Shown in pieces: positions 15,650 through 27,802 of a stretch of 64,000 bases of DNA. Source of the DNA: Hydrogenophaga sp. Root209 (lineage in GTDB: Bacteria > Pseudomonadota > Gammaproteobacteria > Burkholderiales > Burkholderiaceae_C); contig NZ_LMIE01000002.1 in NCBI RefSeq assembly GCF_001428625.1, forward strand, positions 42,272-106,271. Reading direction: 5' to 3'. The position numbers and the translations under genes were made by a program. How positions within the stretch are numbered: position 1 is the first letter of the stretch; every line of letters starts with the position of its first letter. The notes under the pieces were generated by a model. The model saw only the letters and a program-made list of their open reading frames with translations. It was not told where the DNA came from and ran no database searches.

Positions 15650-16972
15650 GGGGGCAATTGCAGGCTTGAGCGGATTCAAGCGCTTGGCTTCGGTGTCGAA
15701 ACAAGGGAGGCCTTCGTCGCCACCACCGCCGCTCGCCTGCAATCGTCGCTGCCTCAGGGCGAGGCGCACCAGTTGGTCACTCAGTTCCTCCAGGCTCACG
15801 CAGCCATGGGCGAGGGCTACCGCAAGGGTTTTGCGGCCTTCCCGGCGGCTGGTTTTGATGCCGCCGTGGGCGATGGGGCCGTCAAAGGCATGGACCGCGC
15901 GCCCTCCGAGCTCCTTGACAAGGCCGTTGGCGAGATCGCCGCACGCTCCACAGCATCGGCTGCTGCCGCGTCCAAGGACAGCCAGCGCGCGAGCGCGCTG
16001 AGCCTGGGCCTGATGCTGATCGCCACGCTCGCGGGCATCGGCGCGGCCGTGCTCATCGGCCGAAGCATCACGCGGCCGATCAATCAGGCCCTTCGCGTGG
16101 CCCAGACAGTCGCGGCCGGCGATTTGAGTTCGACCATTCATGTCACGAGCACCGACGAGACTGGCGAACTGCTGCAGGCTCTCAAGGCCATGAACGAGAG
16201 CCTGGCTGATGTGGTGGCCCAGGTGCGCCAAGGCAGCGAGAGCGTGGCCACCGCCAGTTCGCAGATTTCTCAGGGCAACCATGAGCTTAGCCAGCGCACC
16301 GAGGAGCAGGCCAGTTCCTTGCAGGAAACCGCTGCATCCATGGAGCAGCTCGGCACCACGGTCACGCGGAACGCCGACAATGCCCGTCAGGCCAACCTGC
16401 TCGCGCAGGAAGCCCGTCGCGTGGCCACCGAGGGCGGCCGGGCGGTGTCGGACGTGGTGCTGACCATGAAGGGCATCAACGAGAGCAGCCGCCGCATCGG
16501 CGACATCATCGGCACCATCGACGGCATCGCTTTTCAGACCAACATCCTCGCCCTCAACGCCGCCGTCCAGGCGGCGAGGGCAGGCGAGCAGGGCCGAGGC
16601 TTTGCGGTGGTGGCCGCAGAGGTGCGCAACCTGGCGCAACGCAGCGCGCAGGCGGCAAAGGAAATCAAACTCCTGATCAATGCCAGCGTGCAACAGGTGG
16701 AACAAGGCACGGCGTTGGTCGACCAAGCCGGCGCGACGATGCAGAAGACCGTGAGTTCCATCGGGCGTGTCACCGACATCGTGGGCGAAATCAGCGCGGC
16801 CAGCACCGAGCAGAGCTCCGGCGTGGCTCAGGTGGGACAGGCAGTGAGCCAGATCGACCAGGTCACACAGCAGAACGCTGCATTGGTTGAGGAATCGGCG
16901 GCCGCGGCAGCGAGCCTGAAGCACCAGGCGCAGCAACTGGTGCAGGCGGTGGCCGTCTTCAAGCTGGCCTGA
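15650..16972 (+). pseudogene. Methyl-accepting chemotaxis protein, 5'-truncated
   Basis: The open frame encodes the end of a periplasmic domain, a transmembrane helix ([19 protein letters not shown]), a HAMP domain, and the complete cytoplasmic signalling domain with the tip motif near [24 protein letters not shown] written with only minor variation. The first transmembrane helix and most of the ligand domain are missing. The only upstream start is a TTG at 15635 with no ribosome binding site, so the gene is very likely inactive. The break point coincides with the end of the defence island, suggesting that island insertion or a deletion removed the 5' end. Confidence 0.8.
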
Positions 16973-17214
16973 ACCCGGCACCTGGGCTCAGCGCGCTACC
17001 GATGGGCAGGCGCGTGAGCAAACCAACGAAAAACCGGCAAGAAGGCACCCAGCTTGGCGGTTTTCATCCGGGCTTTCGCCTCACAATGAGGCATGGAAAA
17101 GACCTTCCTCCAGCGTTCGACCTCGCTATCGGGGCGGGGCGTGGTCTTGAGTGAGAAGTCATACCTATTCCCGCGTGGCGATGTGGGCAGATGGGCGCCG
17201 CTAGAATGGTTTTC

Positions 17215-17571
17215 ATGGCCACCCAGAACCCCAAAAAACCCGAAAACCCGACGGCGCCACCCAGCGTCAGCAACGACGAGTCGGTGGTGCTCGAACGGCG
17301 CGCCCAGCGCACCCAGCCACCCCAGATGTTTCAGGTGGTCTTGCTCAACGACGATTTCACGCCCATGGAGTTCGTGGTGCACGTCATTCAGGAGTTTTTC
17401 AGCAAGGACCGTGAAACGGCCACCCAGATCATGCTCAAGATCCATCTGGAGGGAAAAGGCATTTGCGGCGTGTATTCGCGTGACGTGGCCAGCACCAAGG
17501 TGGATCAGGTTCTTCAGGCCGCACGGGCTGCCGGACACCCGCTTCAATGCATGAGCGAGCCAGTTGAATAA
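17215..17571 (+). CDS. clpS: ClpS adaptor protein
   Basis: The 118-aa protein delivers N-degron substrates to ClpAP. The diagnostic core is present: [20 protein letters not shown] and the C-terminal [11 protein letters not shown]. The start at ATG 17215 gives the usual N-terminal tail. TAGAAT at 17202-17207 could be a -10 that makes the transcript start at or close to the ATG. clpA follows 92 nt downstream. Confidence 0.95.
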   Translation: MATQNPKKPENPTAPPSVSNDESVVLERRAQRTQPPQMFQVVLLNDDFTPMEFVVHVIQEFFSKDRETATQIMLKIHLEGKGICGVYSRDVASTKVDQVLQAARAAGHPLQCMSEPVE

Positions 17572-17663
17572 AGCACAACGCTCCCCATCTGCCCCTTGAT
17601 TCATTTCATTTTGTTTTTCAGACGTTTGCTTCTCCGTTCACCCAAGCCCAAAGGACGTGCCCA

Positions 17664-20000
<2,337 letters not shown>

Positions 20001-20018
20001 GTCAGCTCGTCCCCCAGC

Positions 20019-20047
20019 AAAAAGGCCCGGTGATCCCGGGCCTTTTT
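20019..20047 (+). terminator. Terminator after clpA
   Basis: A 12-bp stem AAAAAGGCCCGG / CCGGGCCTTTTT ends in five T residues, 18 nt after the clpA stop. Its A/T flanks also allow it to end the convergent DUF1499 transcript. Confidence 0.9.
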
Positions 20048-20065
20048 GTTGGGTCGCAACGCGGC

Positions 20066-20551
20066 TCAGGGTGCCGCGAGGTAAGCGGCGCGAATGGCCT
20101 CGATGCGCTTGCGGTTCACGCCGAAGTCTTCCCGTCCCAGCCGGCTGGCGCTGCGCAGCTCGACCACGCCGCTGGCGGGGTTGGCCCAGAACTCCACGTC
20201 ATCGACGAACTTGAGCCAGCGCGTTTGCGCCTGCGCGTAGAGATAGTCGGGGCGCTGCGCGACGATGGTCACGCCGGGCATGTCTCGCAGCACGGTTTCC
20301 AGCGCCTTGAGCGAGGCAGCAGCGCCGGCCGCCTTGAACGGCAATGGATCGATGGTGGCGTAGGCCCGCTGTGGGTGGTCGGGCACCAGTTCGGCCTGGC
20401 TGCTCACGCTGTTGCGGGTGCGCGAGGGCGGCTTGAGGCGACCGTCCTTCACACCGAGGTCTGCGGGCTGTTGACCGCTCAACAGGCCGACCTGCGCTGC
20501 CACGAGCGCCAGCACGATGGCGGCCAGGACGAGGTAGAAGGCGAATTTCAT
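20066..20551 (-). CDS. DUF1499 family protein
   Basis: The 161-aa product has an N-terminal hydrophobic segment (FAFYLVLAAIVLALVAAQVG) and a DUF1499-type domain with TIDPLPFKAAGAAAS and a conserved end (RSASRLGREDFGVNRKRIEAIR). The family is of unknown function, probably periplasmic or membrane-anchored here. It follows the HerA-like gene by 14 nt and is likely in one operon with it. Confidence 0.85.
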   Translation of the reverse strand: MKFAFYLVLAAIVLALVAAQVGLLSGQQPADLGVKDGRLKPPSRTRNSVSSQAELVPDHPQRAYATIDPLPFKAAGAAASLKALETVLRDMPGVTIVAQRPDYLYAQAQTRWLKFVDDVEFWANPASGVVELRSASRLGREDFGVNRKRIEAIRAAYLAAP

Positions 20552-20565
20552 CGTGGTGACGCCGA

Positions 20566-22113
20566 TCAGCGTTTGCCGCCCAGCAGCCCACCCAGCACGC
20601 CGCGCAGGATCTGCCGGCCCAGGCCGCTGGCCACCGTGCGCGCCGCCGTCTTGGCCATCGTCTGCACCAGGCCGTCGTACTGGCCGCCGCGTGGACCGGT
20701 GCGGCCGAACAGGGCTTCATTGACCATGCCGCCAAAGCCCCCGCCGGCGGCTTCGGGTTCCTGCTTCGCGGCGCCAGGAATGCGGGGTGCCCTGGGCGCG
20801 TCCTTGGTGGCTTCGGGCTCGGCTTCCACCCCGCGCCTGCCCGCATGGTTGGCGAACATCTCGTAGGCGCTTTCTCGGTCAAGCAGTTTTTCGTAGACAC
20901 CGGCAACCAGCGAGTCCTGGCGCAGCTGCTGGCGCTGTGCATCGGTGATCGGGCCGAGCTGGCTGCCTGGCGGGATGACGAACACTCGCTCGGTCTCGCT
21001 GGGCCGGCCCTTGGCGTCGAGCAGGCTCACCAGCGCCTCGCCCACGGCCAGTTCTGTGATCGCGGCCTCGATGTCCAGCCCGGCTTTGGGGCGCATGGTC
21101 TGCGCGGTGGACTTCACCGCCTTCTGGTCGCGAGGTGTGAAGGCGCGCAGCGCGTGCTGCACCCGGTTGCCGAGCTGACCCAGCACGCTGTCGGGGATGT
21201 CCAGTGGGTTCTGGGTCACGAAATACACCCCCACGCCCTTGGAGCGCACCAGGCGCACCACCAGTTCGATGCGCTCGATCAGCACCTTGGGTGCCTCGTT
21301 GAACAACAGGTGGGCCTCGTCGAAGAAGAACACCAGCTTGGGCTTGTCGGGGTCGCCGATCTCGGGCAGGGTCTCGAACAGCTCGGAGAGCATCCACAGC
21401 AGGAAGGTGGCGTACAGGCGCGGCGCGTTCATCAGCTTGTCGGCTGCCAGAATGTTGATCACACCCTTGCCGTCCACCGTCTGCATGAAGTCGCTGATGT
21501 CGAGCATGGGCTCGCCAAAGAATTTGTCGCCGCCTTGCTGCTCGACCTGCATCAGTCCACGCTGAATGGCGCCGATGCTGGCCGCGCTGATGTTGCCGTA
21601 CTCGGTGGTGAACTGCTTGGCGTTGTCGCCAATGTGCTGCAGCATGGCCCGCAGGTCTTTCATGTCCAGCAGCAGCAGGCCGTTGTCGTCGGCGATCTTG
21701 AACACCAGGTTGAGCACGCCGGCCTGGGTGTCGTTGAGGTTGAGCATGCGGGCGAGCAGCAGCGGGCCCATGTCGCTGACCGTGGCGCGCACCGGGTGGC
21801 CGAGTTCGCCGAACACGTCCCACAGCGTCGTGGGGCAAGCCTGCGAGGCGGGCAGGGTGATGCCGCGGTCCTGCAGCACCTTGCTGATCTTCTCGCCGAA
21901 GCTGCCCTTCTGGCTGATCCCGGAGAGGTCGCCCTTGACGTCGGCCATGAACACCGGCACGCCGATGTTGGAGAACTGCTCGGCCAGCGTTTGCAGCGTC
22001 ACCGTCTTGCCGGTGCCTGTGGCGCCGGTGATCAGACCGTGGCGGTTGGCCAGTCCCGGCAGCAGCTGGCAGGTGGTGTTGGCGTTCTGGGCGATCAGCA
22101 TCGGTTCGGCCAT
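20566..22113 (-). CDS. HerA-like helicase domain protein (DUF853, YjgR-like)
   Basis: The 515-aa ATPase has Walker A GATGTGKT in the context [19 protein letters not shown], and [12 protein letters not shown] as Walker B. This matches the DUF853/YjgR family, homologous to HerA/FtsK motor ATPases; the cellular role is not established. A Pro/Ala/Glu-rich linker precedes a C-terminal glycine-rich segment ([14 protein letters not shown]). It is divergent from yebC. Confidence 0.85.
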   Translation of the reverse strand: MAEPMLIAQNANTTCQLLPGLANRHGLITGATGTGKTVTLQTLAEQFSNIGVPVFMADVKGDLSGISQKGSFGEKISKVLQDRGITLPASQACPTTLWDVFGELGHPVRATVSDMGPLLLARMLNLNDTQAGVLNLVFKIADDNGLLLLDMKDLRAMLQHIGDNAKQFTTEYGNISAASIGAIQRGLMQVEQQGGDKFFGEPMLDISDFMQTVDGKGVINILAADKLMNAPRLYATFLLWMLSELFETLPEIGDPDKPKLVFFFDEAHLLFNEAPKVLIERIELVVRLVRSKGVGVYFVTQNPLDIPDSVLGQLGNRVQHALRAFTPRDQKAVKSTAQTMRPKAGLDIEAAITELAVGEALVSLLDAKGRPSETERVFVIPPGSQLGPITDAQRQQLRQDSLVAGVYEKLLDRESAYEMFANHAGRRGVEAEPEATKDAPRAPRIPGAAKQEPEAAGGGFGGMVNEALFGRTGPRGGQYDGLVQTMAKTAARTVASGLGRQILRGVLGGLLGGKR

Positions 22114-22212
22114 GGCGGAGGTTCCTTGTGTGCGGGTTCGGAGCAGGGCGGGTGAAAACGTAAAATCGCAGGCTTATTAGATCAAAGCCAGAACGGGCAA
22201 AAGGACAATTTC

Positions 22213-22938
22213 GTGGCCGGACACAGCAAATGGGCAAACATTCAGCACCGCAAGGGCCGCCAGGACGAAAAGCGCGGAAAGATCTGGACCCGCGTGATCC
22301 GTGAGATCACCGTGGCCGCGCGCCAGGGTGGCGGGGACCCCGCCATGAACCCGCGCCTTCGCCTGGCCATTGACAAGGCCAAGGCCGCCAACATGCCGGC
22401 CGACCGCATCAAGTACAACGTGGAAAAGGCTTCCGGCACGCTCGAAGGCGTGAGCCTGGAAGAGATCCGCTACGAGGGCTACGGCATCGGCGGCGCGGCG
22501 GTGATCATCGACACCATGACCGACAACAAGGTCCGTACCGTCGCCGAAGTGCGCCACGCCTTCAGCAAACACGGCGGCAACCTGGGCACCGACGGCTCAG
22601 TGGCGTTCCAGTTCAAGCACTGCGGACAACTCGTGTTCGCGCCCGGCACCTCCGAAGACCATGTGATGGAAGTGGCGCTGGAGGCCGGCGCCGACGACGT
22701 GATCACAGACGCGGACGGCGCCATCGAGGTGCTGACCTCGCCGACCGAATTTGAAGCCGTGAAAGACGCCCTGGAGGCTGCCGGTCTCAAGCCCGAGATT
22801 GCCGAGGTGACGATGCGCGCCGAGAACACGGTGGTGCTGACCGGCGACGATGCCGTGCGCATGCAAAAGCTGCTGGACGTCCTTGAAGATCTGGACGACG
22901 TGCAAGGCGTCTTCCACAACGCTGAAATTCACGAATGA
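22213..22938 (+). CDS. yebC: YebC/PmpR family protein
   Basis: The 241-aa protein begins with the family hallmark [18 protein letters not shown] and continues through the three-domain YebC fold ([26 protein letters not shown]). Members have been described as DNA-binding regulators and as factors easing translation of proline stretches. TAAAAT at 22161-22166 may be its -10. The stop overlaps the purD ATG as ATGA. Confidence 0.95.
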   Translation: MAGHSKWANIQHRKGRQDEKRGKIWTRVIREITVAARQGGGDPAMNPRLRLAIDKAKAANMPADRIKYNVEKASGTLEGVSLEEIRYEGYGIGGAAVIIDTMTDNKVRTVAEVRHAFSKHGGNLGTDGSVAFQFKHCGQLVFAPGTSEDHVMEVALEAGADDVITDADGAIEVLTSPTEFEAVKDALEAAGLKPEIAEVTMRAENTVVLTGDDAVRMQKLLDVLEDLDDVQGVFHNAEIHE

Positions 22939-24209
22939 AAGTCCTCGTCATTGGCGGCGGTGGCCGCGAACACGCGCTGGCCTGGAAACTCAAGCGCGAC
23001 GAGGGCGTGAGCCAGGTCTTCGTGGCCCCCGGCAACGCCGGTACGGCGCGCGACCCGGGCCTCATCAACCTCGACATCACCGACAAGATTGCGCTGCGCG
23101 AATGGGCACAGGCGCAAGAGGTGGCGCTCACCGTGGTGGGCCCCGAGGCGCCGCTGGCAGCCGGCGTTGTGGACGAGTTCCGTGCGAACGGCCTGTCCAT
23201 CTTCGGTCCCACCAAGGCCGCCGCACAGTTGGAAAGTTCCAAGGCGTTTTCCAAGGCGTTCATGCAGCGCCACGGCATTCCGACTGCGAAGTACCAGGCC
23301 TTCACCGACCCGGTTCTGGCGCACGCCTATGTGGATGCCGAGGGTGCGCCCATCGTCGTCAAGGCCGACGGCCTGGCGGCCGGCAAGGGCGTGGTGGTGG
23401 CCATGACCGCGGCCGAAGCGCACGAAGCCATCGACTTCATGCTGCTGGACAACAAGTTGGGCGTGGCGCACAACGAAGGTGGCGCGCGAGTCGTCATTGA
23501 AGAATTCCTCGAAGGAGAGGAGGCCAGCTTCATCGTGCTGTGCGACGGCGAACACGCTCTCGCCCTGGCGACCAGCCAGGATCACAAACGCCTGATGGAC
23601 GCCGACCAGGGCCCCAACACCGGCGGCATGGGCGCGTATTCTCCCGCGCCGGTGGTCACGCCCGCGGTGCACGAGCGCGCAATGAACGAGGTGATCTTGC
23701 CGACGCTGCGTGGCATGGCCGCCGACGGCATTCCGTACACCGGCTTTCTGTACGCGGGCCTGATGATCACGCCCGATGGACAGGTCAAGACGCTGGAGTT
23801 CAACTGCCGCATGGGCGACCCGGAAACCCAGCCGATCATGATGCGTCTCAAGAGCAACCTCACCCAGGTGCTGCTCTCGGCCACGCGAGCCGAGCTGGAC
23901 CGCGTCACACTCGATTGGGATTCGCGCGTGGCGCTCGGTGTGGTGCTGGCCGCCGCTGGCTACCCACTGAGCCCGCGCAAGGGCGATGCGATCACCGGCC
24001 TGCCGGCCGATGCCGCTGACCGCATGGTGTTTCATGCCGGCACAGCGACGGTCGGCGAAGAGGTACAGGTCTCAGGTGGGCGCGTGCTGTGCGTGACGGC
24101 CTTGGCCGACACGGTTGCTCTCGCACAACAGGGCGCCTACGAGGTAGTGAATGGCATCCATTTCGACGGCATGCAATGCCGCCGCGACATCGGATACCGT
24201 GCGTTGTGA
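22935..24209 (+). CDS. purD: Phosphoribosylamine-glycine ligase
   Basis: This 424-aa ATP-grasp enzyme makes glycinamide ribonucleotide, an early step of purine synthesis. Visible hallmarks are the start [32 protein letters not shown], the ATP-binding [22 protein letters not shown], and [12 protein letters not shown]. It is translationally coupled to yebC (4-nt overlap) and precedes hemF. Confidence 0.97.
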   Translation: MKVLVIGGGGREHALAWKLKRDEGVSQVFVAPGNAGTARDPGLINLDITDKIALREWAQAQEVALTVVGPEAPLAAGVVDEFRANGLSIFGPTKAAAQLESSKAFSKAFMQRHGIPTAKYQAFTDPVLAHAYVDAEGAPIVVKADGLAAGKGVVVAMTAAEAHEAIDFMLLDNKLGVAHNEGGARVVIEEFLEGEEASFIVLCDGEHALALATSQDHKRLMDADQGPNTGGMGAYSPAPVVTPAVHERAMNEVILPTLRGMAADGIPYTGFLYAGLMITPDGQVKTLEFNCRMGDPETQPIMMRLKSNLTQVLLSATRAELDRVTLDWDSRVALGVVLAAAGYPLSPRKGDAITGLPADAADRMVFHAGTATVGEEVQVSGGRVLCVTALADTVALAQQGAYEVVNGIHFDGMQCRRDIGYRAL

Positions 24210-24284
24210 ATCCGGCTCGCTTCGCCGGCTGAACCGCCGGCCCCCTCGCAGCCTTCTGCCCACCTCCGTCGAACCGGTTTGACC

Positions 24285-25202
24285 ATGAAACAGACTTCTC
24301 TGTCCTCTGTACGTGAGTTCCTCATCGACCTGCAGGACCGCATCACCTCCACCGTGGCCATGGTGGACGGTGGCAGCTTCGTGGTGGACCGCTGGACCAA
24401 GCCGTCCGGCGAAACACTGCAAGGCAACGGCGTCACCCAGATCCTTGAAGATGGCGCCGTGTTCGAGCGGGCGGGCTGCGGCTTTTCACATGTCACTGGC
24501 CCTCGCCTGCCGCCTTCGGCCACCCAGCACCGGCCCGAGCTGACCGGCGCGCCGTTTGAAGCCATGGGGGTCTCGCTGGTGTTTCACCCGCGCAACCCCT
24601 ATGTGCCAACGGTACACATGAATGTGCGCGTGCTCGCGGCCACGCCGGCGGGTGGCGAACCTGTGTGCTGGTTTGGCGGCGGCATGGACCTCACGCCGTA
24701 CTACGGCTTCGAAGAAGACGCGGTGCATTTCCACCAGTCGGTGAAGAACGCGCTCGACCCGTTCGGCGTCGACAAATACCCACGCTTCAAGACCTGGTGT
24801 GACGAGTATTTCTATTTGAAGCACCGCGATGAGCAGCGCGGCATCGGGGGTGTGTTCTTTGATGATTTCTCCGAACTCGGTTTCGACGGCAGCTTCGCCA
24901 TGATGAGCTCGGTCGGTGATGCCTTCCTCGACGCCTACCTGCCCATCGTCGACCGGCGCAAGAACACTCCCTACGGCGAGCGCGAACGCAGCTTCCAGCT
25001 CTATCGCCGCGGGCGCTACGTCGAGTTCAACCTCGTGTGGGACCGCGGCACCCATTTCGGCCTGCAATCGGGCGGGCGCAGCGAGTCCATCCTGCTGTCC
25101 ATGCCGCCGCTGGTGAGCTGGGCCTACAACCGCAAGACCAAGAAGGGCACGCCCGAGGAGCGGCTCTACAAGGATTTCCTGGTGCGCAAGGACTGGCTTT
25201 GA
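24285..25202 (+). CDS. hemF: Oxygen-dependent coproporphyrinogen III oxidase
   Basis: The 305-aa enzyme converts coproporphyrinogen III to protoporphyrinogen IX in haem synthesis under aerobic conditions. Signature segments are [51 protein letters not shown] and [20 protein letters not shown] 24285 is preferred over a TTG at 24279. The stop overlaps the start of nadD. Confidence 0.97.
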   Translation: MKQTSLSSVREFLIDLQDRITSTVAMVDGGSFVVDRWTKPSGETLQGNGVTQILEDGAVFERAGCGFSHVTGPRLPPSATQHRPELTGAPFEAMGVSLVFHPRNPYVPTVHMNVRVLAATPAGGEPVCWFGGGMDLTPYYGFEEDAVHFHQSVKNALDPFGVDKYPRFKTWCDEYFYLKHRDEQRGIGGVFFDDFSELGFDGSFAMMSSVGDAFLDAYLPIVDRRKNTPYGERERSFQLYRRGRYVEFNLVWDRGTHFGLQSGGRSESILLSMPPLVSWAYNRKTKKGTPEERLYKDFLVRKDWL

Positions 25203-25846
25203 ACACCGGTGCTGCTGGCCCGCGGCGCGTGGGCATGTTCGGTGGCGCGTTCGACCCACCGCACTGGGCACACCGCGCACTGGCCGAAACCGCGCTCAAG
25301 CAGCTCGGGCTGGACGTGCTGCACATCCTGCCCACCGGCCACGCCTGGCACAAGACGCGGGTGCTCTCGTCCGCCGCTGATCGGGTGGCCATGTGCCATC
25401 TCGCGTTCGACGACCTGGACCGTGTGAAGATCGACCGGCGCGAAATCCACCGCGAAGGCCCGAGCTACACCGCCGACACACTGCACGAACTCCAACGCGA
25501 GTACCCTGGCGCTCAATTGTTTCTCGTGCTCGGTGCCGACCAGTTGCTGGCCTTTCGCACCTGGGTGCGCTGGCAGGAGGTGCTGGACCTGGCCACGCTG
25601 GCAGTAGCCAACCGCGCCACCAACATCGGTGCTGACGCCCCGCTGGACCAAGAGGTCGAGACCGATCTCTCGCAGGTGGATCTGCCTTTCGAACGGTTGG
25701 ACATGCCACTCAAGAACATCAGTGCGACCGCCGTGCGGGCCCGGCTGGAACAGGCTACGCAGAGTGCCCGCGCCCTGGAGGTTCTGGTGCCAGGGCCCGT
25801 CGCAAGCTACATTTCAACCCATCACCTTTATCAGAATCCCACATGA
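25199..25846 (+). CDS. nadD: Nicotinate-nucleotide adenylyltransferase
   Basis: The 215-aa protein has the nucleotidyltransferase motif [15 protein letters not shown] (the (T/H)xGH-type site is here HWAH) and a C-terminal SATAVRARL. It makes deamido-NAD in NAD synthesis. The TTG at 25199 overlaps the hemF stop and has AAGGA 8 nt upstream; ATG 25235 would cut into the conserved core. It overlaps rsfS by 4 nt. Confidence 0.92.
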   Translation: MNTGAAGPRRVGMFGGAFDPPHWAHRALAETALKQLGLDVLHILPTGHAWHKTRVLSSAADRVAMCHLAFDDLDRVKIDRREIHREGPSYTADTLHELQREYPGAQLFLVLGADQLLAFRTWVRWQEVLDLATLAVANRATNIGADAPLDQEVETDLSQVDLPFERLDMPLKNISATAVRARLEQATQSARALEVLVPGPVASYISTHHLYQNPT

Positions 25847-26607
25847 CCAGCGAAACCATTGCCAAAAAAGACATCCAGAGACTCCAGCGCGCCATCGTCG
25901 ACGGACTGGAGGACGTCAAGGGTCAGGACATCGTGGTTTTCAACACCGAACACCTCTCACCGCTCTTCGAGCGTGTGATCGTCGCCAGCGGCACTTCCAA
26001 CCGCCAGACCAAGGCACTGGCCGCCAGCGTGCGCGACGCCGTGCGCGAAGCCGGCTTCGACAAACCCCGCATCGAAGGTGAAGACAACGGCGAATGGATC
26101 ATCGTGGATTGCGGCGCTGCCGTGGCCCATGTGATGCAACCCGTGATCCGCCAGTACTACCGGCTCGAAGAGATCTGGGGTGCAAAGCCCGTGCGCCTGA
26201 AGCACGGTGCCGAGAAGCCTGTGGTGGCCGAGGTCAAGCCTGCCAAGACCAGCCGCAAGAAGCCGGTGGCCCCTGCCGCCGCCCAACCTGCCAAGAGCAC
26301 AGCGCGCAAGGCTGCACAGTCGGCGGCGCGCACCGCTGCTGCAGCTCCAGCCAAGACCGCTGCCAAGAAGCCTGCGGTGAAAACAGCGTCCAAGTCGGCA
26401 CCTGCAAAGACCACCCGCAAACCTGTCGCCAGCGCACCGAAAACCGCACTGCAGAAACTCGTGGTCAAGCCCCGCTCGGCCACCAAACCGGGCGCCAAGA
26501 CCGCGGCGAAGCCAGCGGCCAAAGCAGCACCGAAGGTGGCCGCCAAGCCGGCCGTCAAGGCGCCCGCGCGCAAAACCACCAAGGCTGCAGCCCCCAGAAA
26601 GGCATGA
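25843..26607 (+). CDS. rsfS: Ribosomal silencing factor RsfS with long basic tail
   Basis: Residues 1 to about 120 form the RsfS (Iojap) domain, with [20 protein letters not shown] and [20 protein letters not shown]; it binds ribosomal protein uL14 and blocks subunit joining in starvation. The remaining 130 residues are a low-complexity Ala/Lys/Pro/Thr tail made of AAKP- and KTA-type repeats, like histone H1. RsfS is usually only 105-120 aa. It overlaps nadD and rlmH by 4 nt each. Confidence 0.93.
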   Translation: MTSETIAKKDIQRLQRAIVDGLEDVKGQDIVVFNTEHLSPLFERVIVASGTSNRQTKALAASVRDAVREAGFDKPRIEGEDNGEWIIVDCGAAVAHVMQPVIRQYYRLEEIWGAKPVRLKHGAEKPVVAEVKPAKTSRKKPVAPAAAQPAKSTARKAAQSAARTAAAAPAKTAAKKPAVKTASKSAPAKTTRKPVASAPKTALQKLVVKPRSATKPGAKTAAKPAAKAAPKVAAKPAVKAPARKTTKAAAPRKA

Positions 26608-27071
26608 AGCTGCTGATCGTCGCGGTCGGGCTACGGGTGCCCGACTGGGCCCAGACCGCCTACGACGATTACGCCAAACGCTTTCCTCCCGAGCTTCGGG
26701 TGGAACTCAAGGCCGTCAAGACCGAGCCGCGCGGCTCCAAGACCCTGGAGACGCTGCTCGCGGCCGAGCGCGAGCGCATCGAAGCCGCCATCCCGCGCGG
26801 CTCGCGCATCGTGGCGCTGGATGAGCGCGGCACCACCCTCACCACCAAGGCGCTGGCTCAACAGTTGAACGACTGGCAACTGGAGAGCGATGACGTGGCG
26901 CTCGTCATTGGCGGACCCGACGGCCTGGACCCGGCGTTTCGCGCCGCGGCGCACCAGCGTATCCGCTTGTCTGACCTGACACTGCCACACGCCATGGTGC
27001 GGGTGTTGCTGATCGAGCAGCTCTACCGTGCGTGGTCCGTCAATGCCAACCACCCGTACCACAGAGAATGA
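26604..27071 (+). CDS. rlmH: 23S rRNA pseudouridine-1915 N3-methyltransferase
   Basis: The 155-aa SPOUT enzyme methylates pseudouridine 1915 of 23S rRNA. Key features are [17 protein letters not shown], the SAM-binding knot [12 protein letters not shown], and the C-terminal [21 protein letters not shown]. It follows rsfS with an ATGA overlap, a common pairing. Confidence 0.96.
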   Translation: MKLLIVAVGLRVPDWAQTAYDDYAKRFPPELRVELKAVKTEPRGSKTLETLLAAERERIEAAIPRGSRIVALDERGTTLTTKALAQQLNDWQLESDDVALVIGGPDGLDPAFRAAAHQRIRLSDLTLPHAMVRVLLIEQLYRAWSVNANHPYHRE

Positions 27072-27156
27072 CTGCCCCCACGCTCCGCCGCTGCGCGGGT
27101 CGCTGCCCCCCGAGGGGGCTGTTTCGCCTTGGGGCGGCCCGGCGGCGAAACTGCAT
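27072..27156. repeat. GC-rich intergenic repeat (Comamonadaceae type)
   Basis: Between rlmH and maf lies a GC-rich, hairpin-forming stretch with the segments CCCCCCGAGGGGGC and GGGGCGGCCCGGCGGC. I recall similar sequences scattered between genes in Comamonadaceae, but only one copy is in this window, so its repeat nature is from memory rather than seen here. Confidence 0.45.
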
Positions 27157-27774
27157 ATGACCGACTTCATCTATCTCGCTTCACAGAGCCCACGCCGCAA
27201 ACAGCTTCTCGAGCAGTGGGGCGTTCGTTGCGAACTGCTGCTGCCCGATGCCGGCGAAGACGCGGAATCGCTGGAAGCCGTCTTGCCGAGTGAAGCACCT
27301 GCTGCCTATGTACAACGCGTCACCGGGCTGAAGCTGCAGGCATCGCTGACGCGTTTGAAGCACCGTGGCCTGCCTCCCGCACCCGTGCTGTGCGCCGACA
27401 CCACCGTGGCGCTGGGCCGGCGCATCCTGGGCAAGCCGGCCGACGCGCAAGAAGCCGGAACCATGCTCGCCAGCCTGGCCGGCAAGCGCCACCGGGTGCT
27501 CACCGCGGTGGCGGTGGGTGTGCCTGGCAAACGCAGCTCGCGCCTCCATGCAGCTCTGTCCACCTCGTGGGTCACCTTCGAGCCGCTGACGGCCCAGCAG
27601 ATCGCACGTTACGTGGTCAGTGGCGAGCCCATGGGCAAGGCCGGCGCCTATGCGATCCAGGGCCGTGCCAGCCTGTGGGTGAGCCACATCAGCGGCAGCT
27701 ATTCGGGCATCATGGGCTTGCCCGCGCACGAGACAGCGCAGGTGCTGCAGGCCGCCGGTGTGCGGCTGATCTGA
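27157..27774 (+). CDS. maf: Maf-type nucleoside triphosphate pyrophosphatase (YhdE-like)
   Basis: The 205-aa protein starts MTDFIYLASQSPRRKQLLEQ, carrying the Maf S-x-x-R signature, with LCADTTVALGRRILGKP and the C-terminal SYSGIMGLP. The SQSPRR context and place before rng fit the YhdE branch acting on dTTP/UTP. An upstream in-frame start would run back through the repeat and rlmH, so ATG 27157 is chosen. Confidence 0.93.
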   Translation: MTDFIYLASQSPRRKQLLEQWGVRCELLLPDAGEDAESLEAVLPSEAPAAYVQRVTGLKLQASLTRLKHRGLPPAPVLCADTTVALGRRILGKPADAQEAGTMLASLAGKRHRVLTAVAVGVPGKRSSRLHAALSTSWVTFEPLTAQQIARYVVSGEPMGKAGAYAIQGRASLWVSHISGSYSGIMGLPAHETAQVLQAAGVRLI

Positions 27775-27802
27775 ATCGCAACGCGCCACGGAGAAGGGCC
27801 CC

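Noticed and set aside
15173-16981. 602-codon open frame on the minus strand over the chemoreceptor gene
   Set aside because: Shadow frame of a GC-rich gene; its translation is His/Leu/Gly-rich and matches no family, while the plus strand encodes a clear chemoreceptor.
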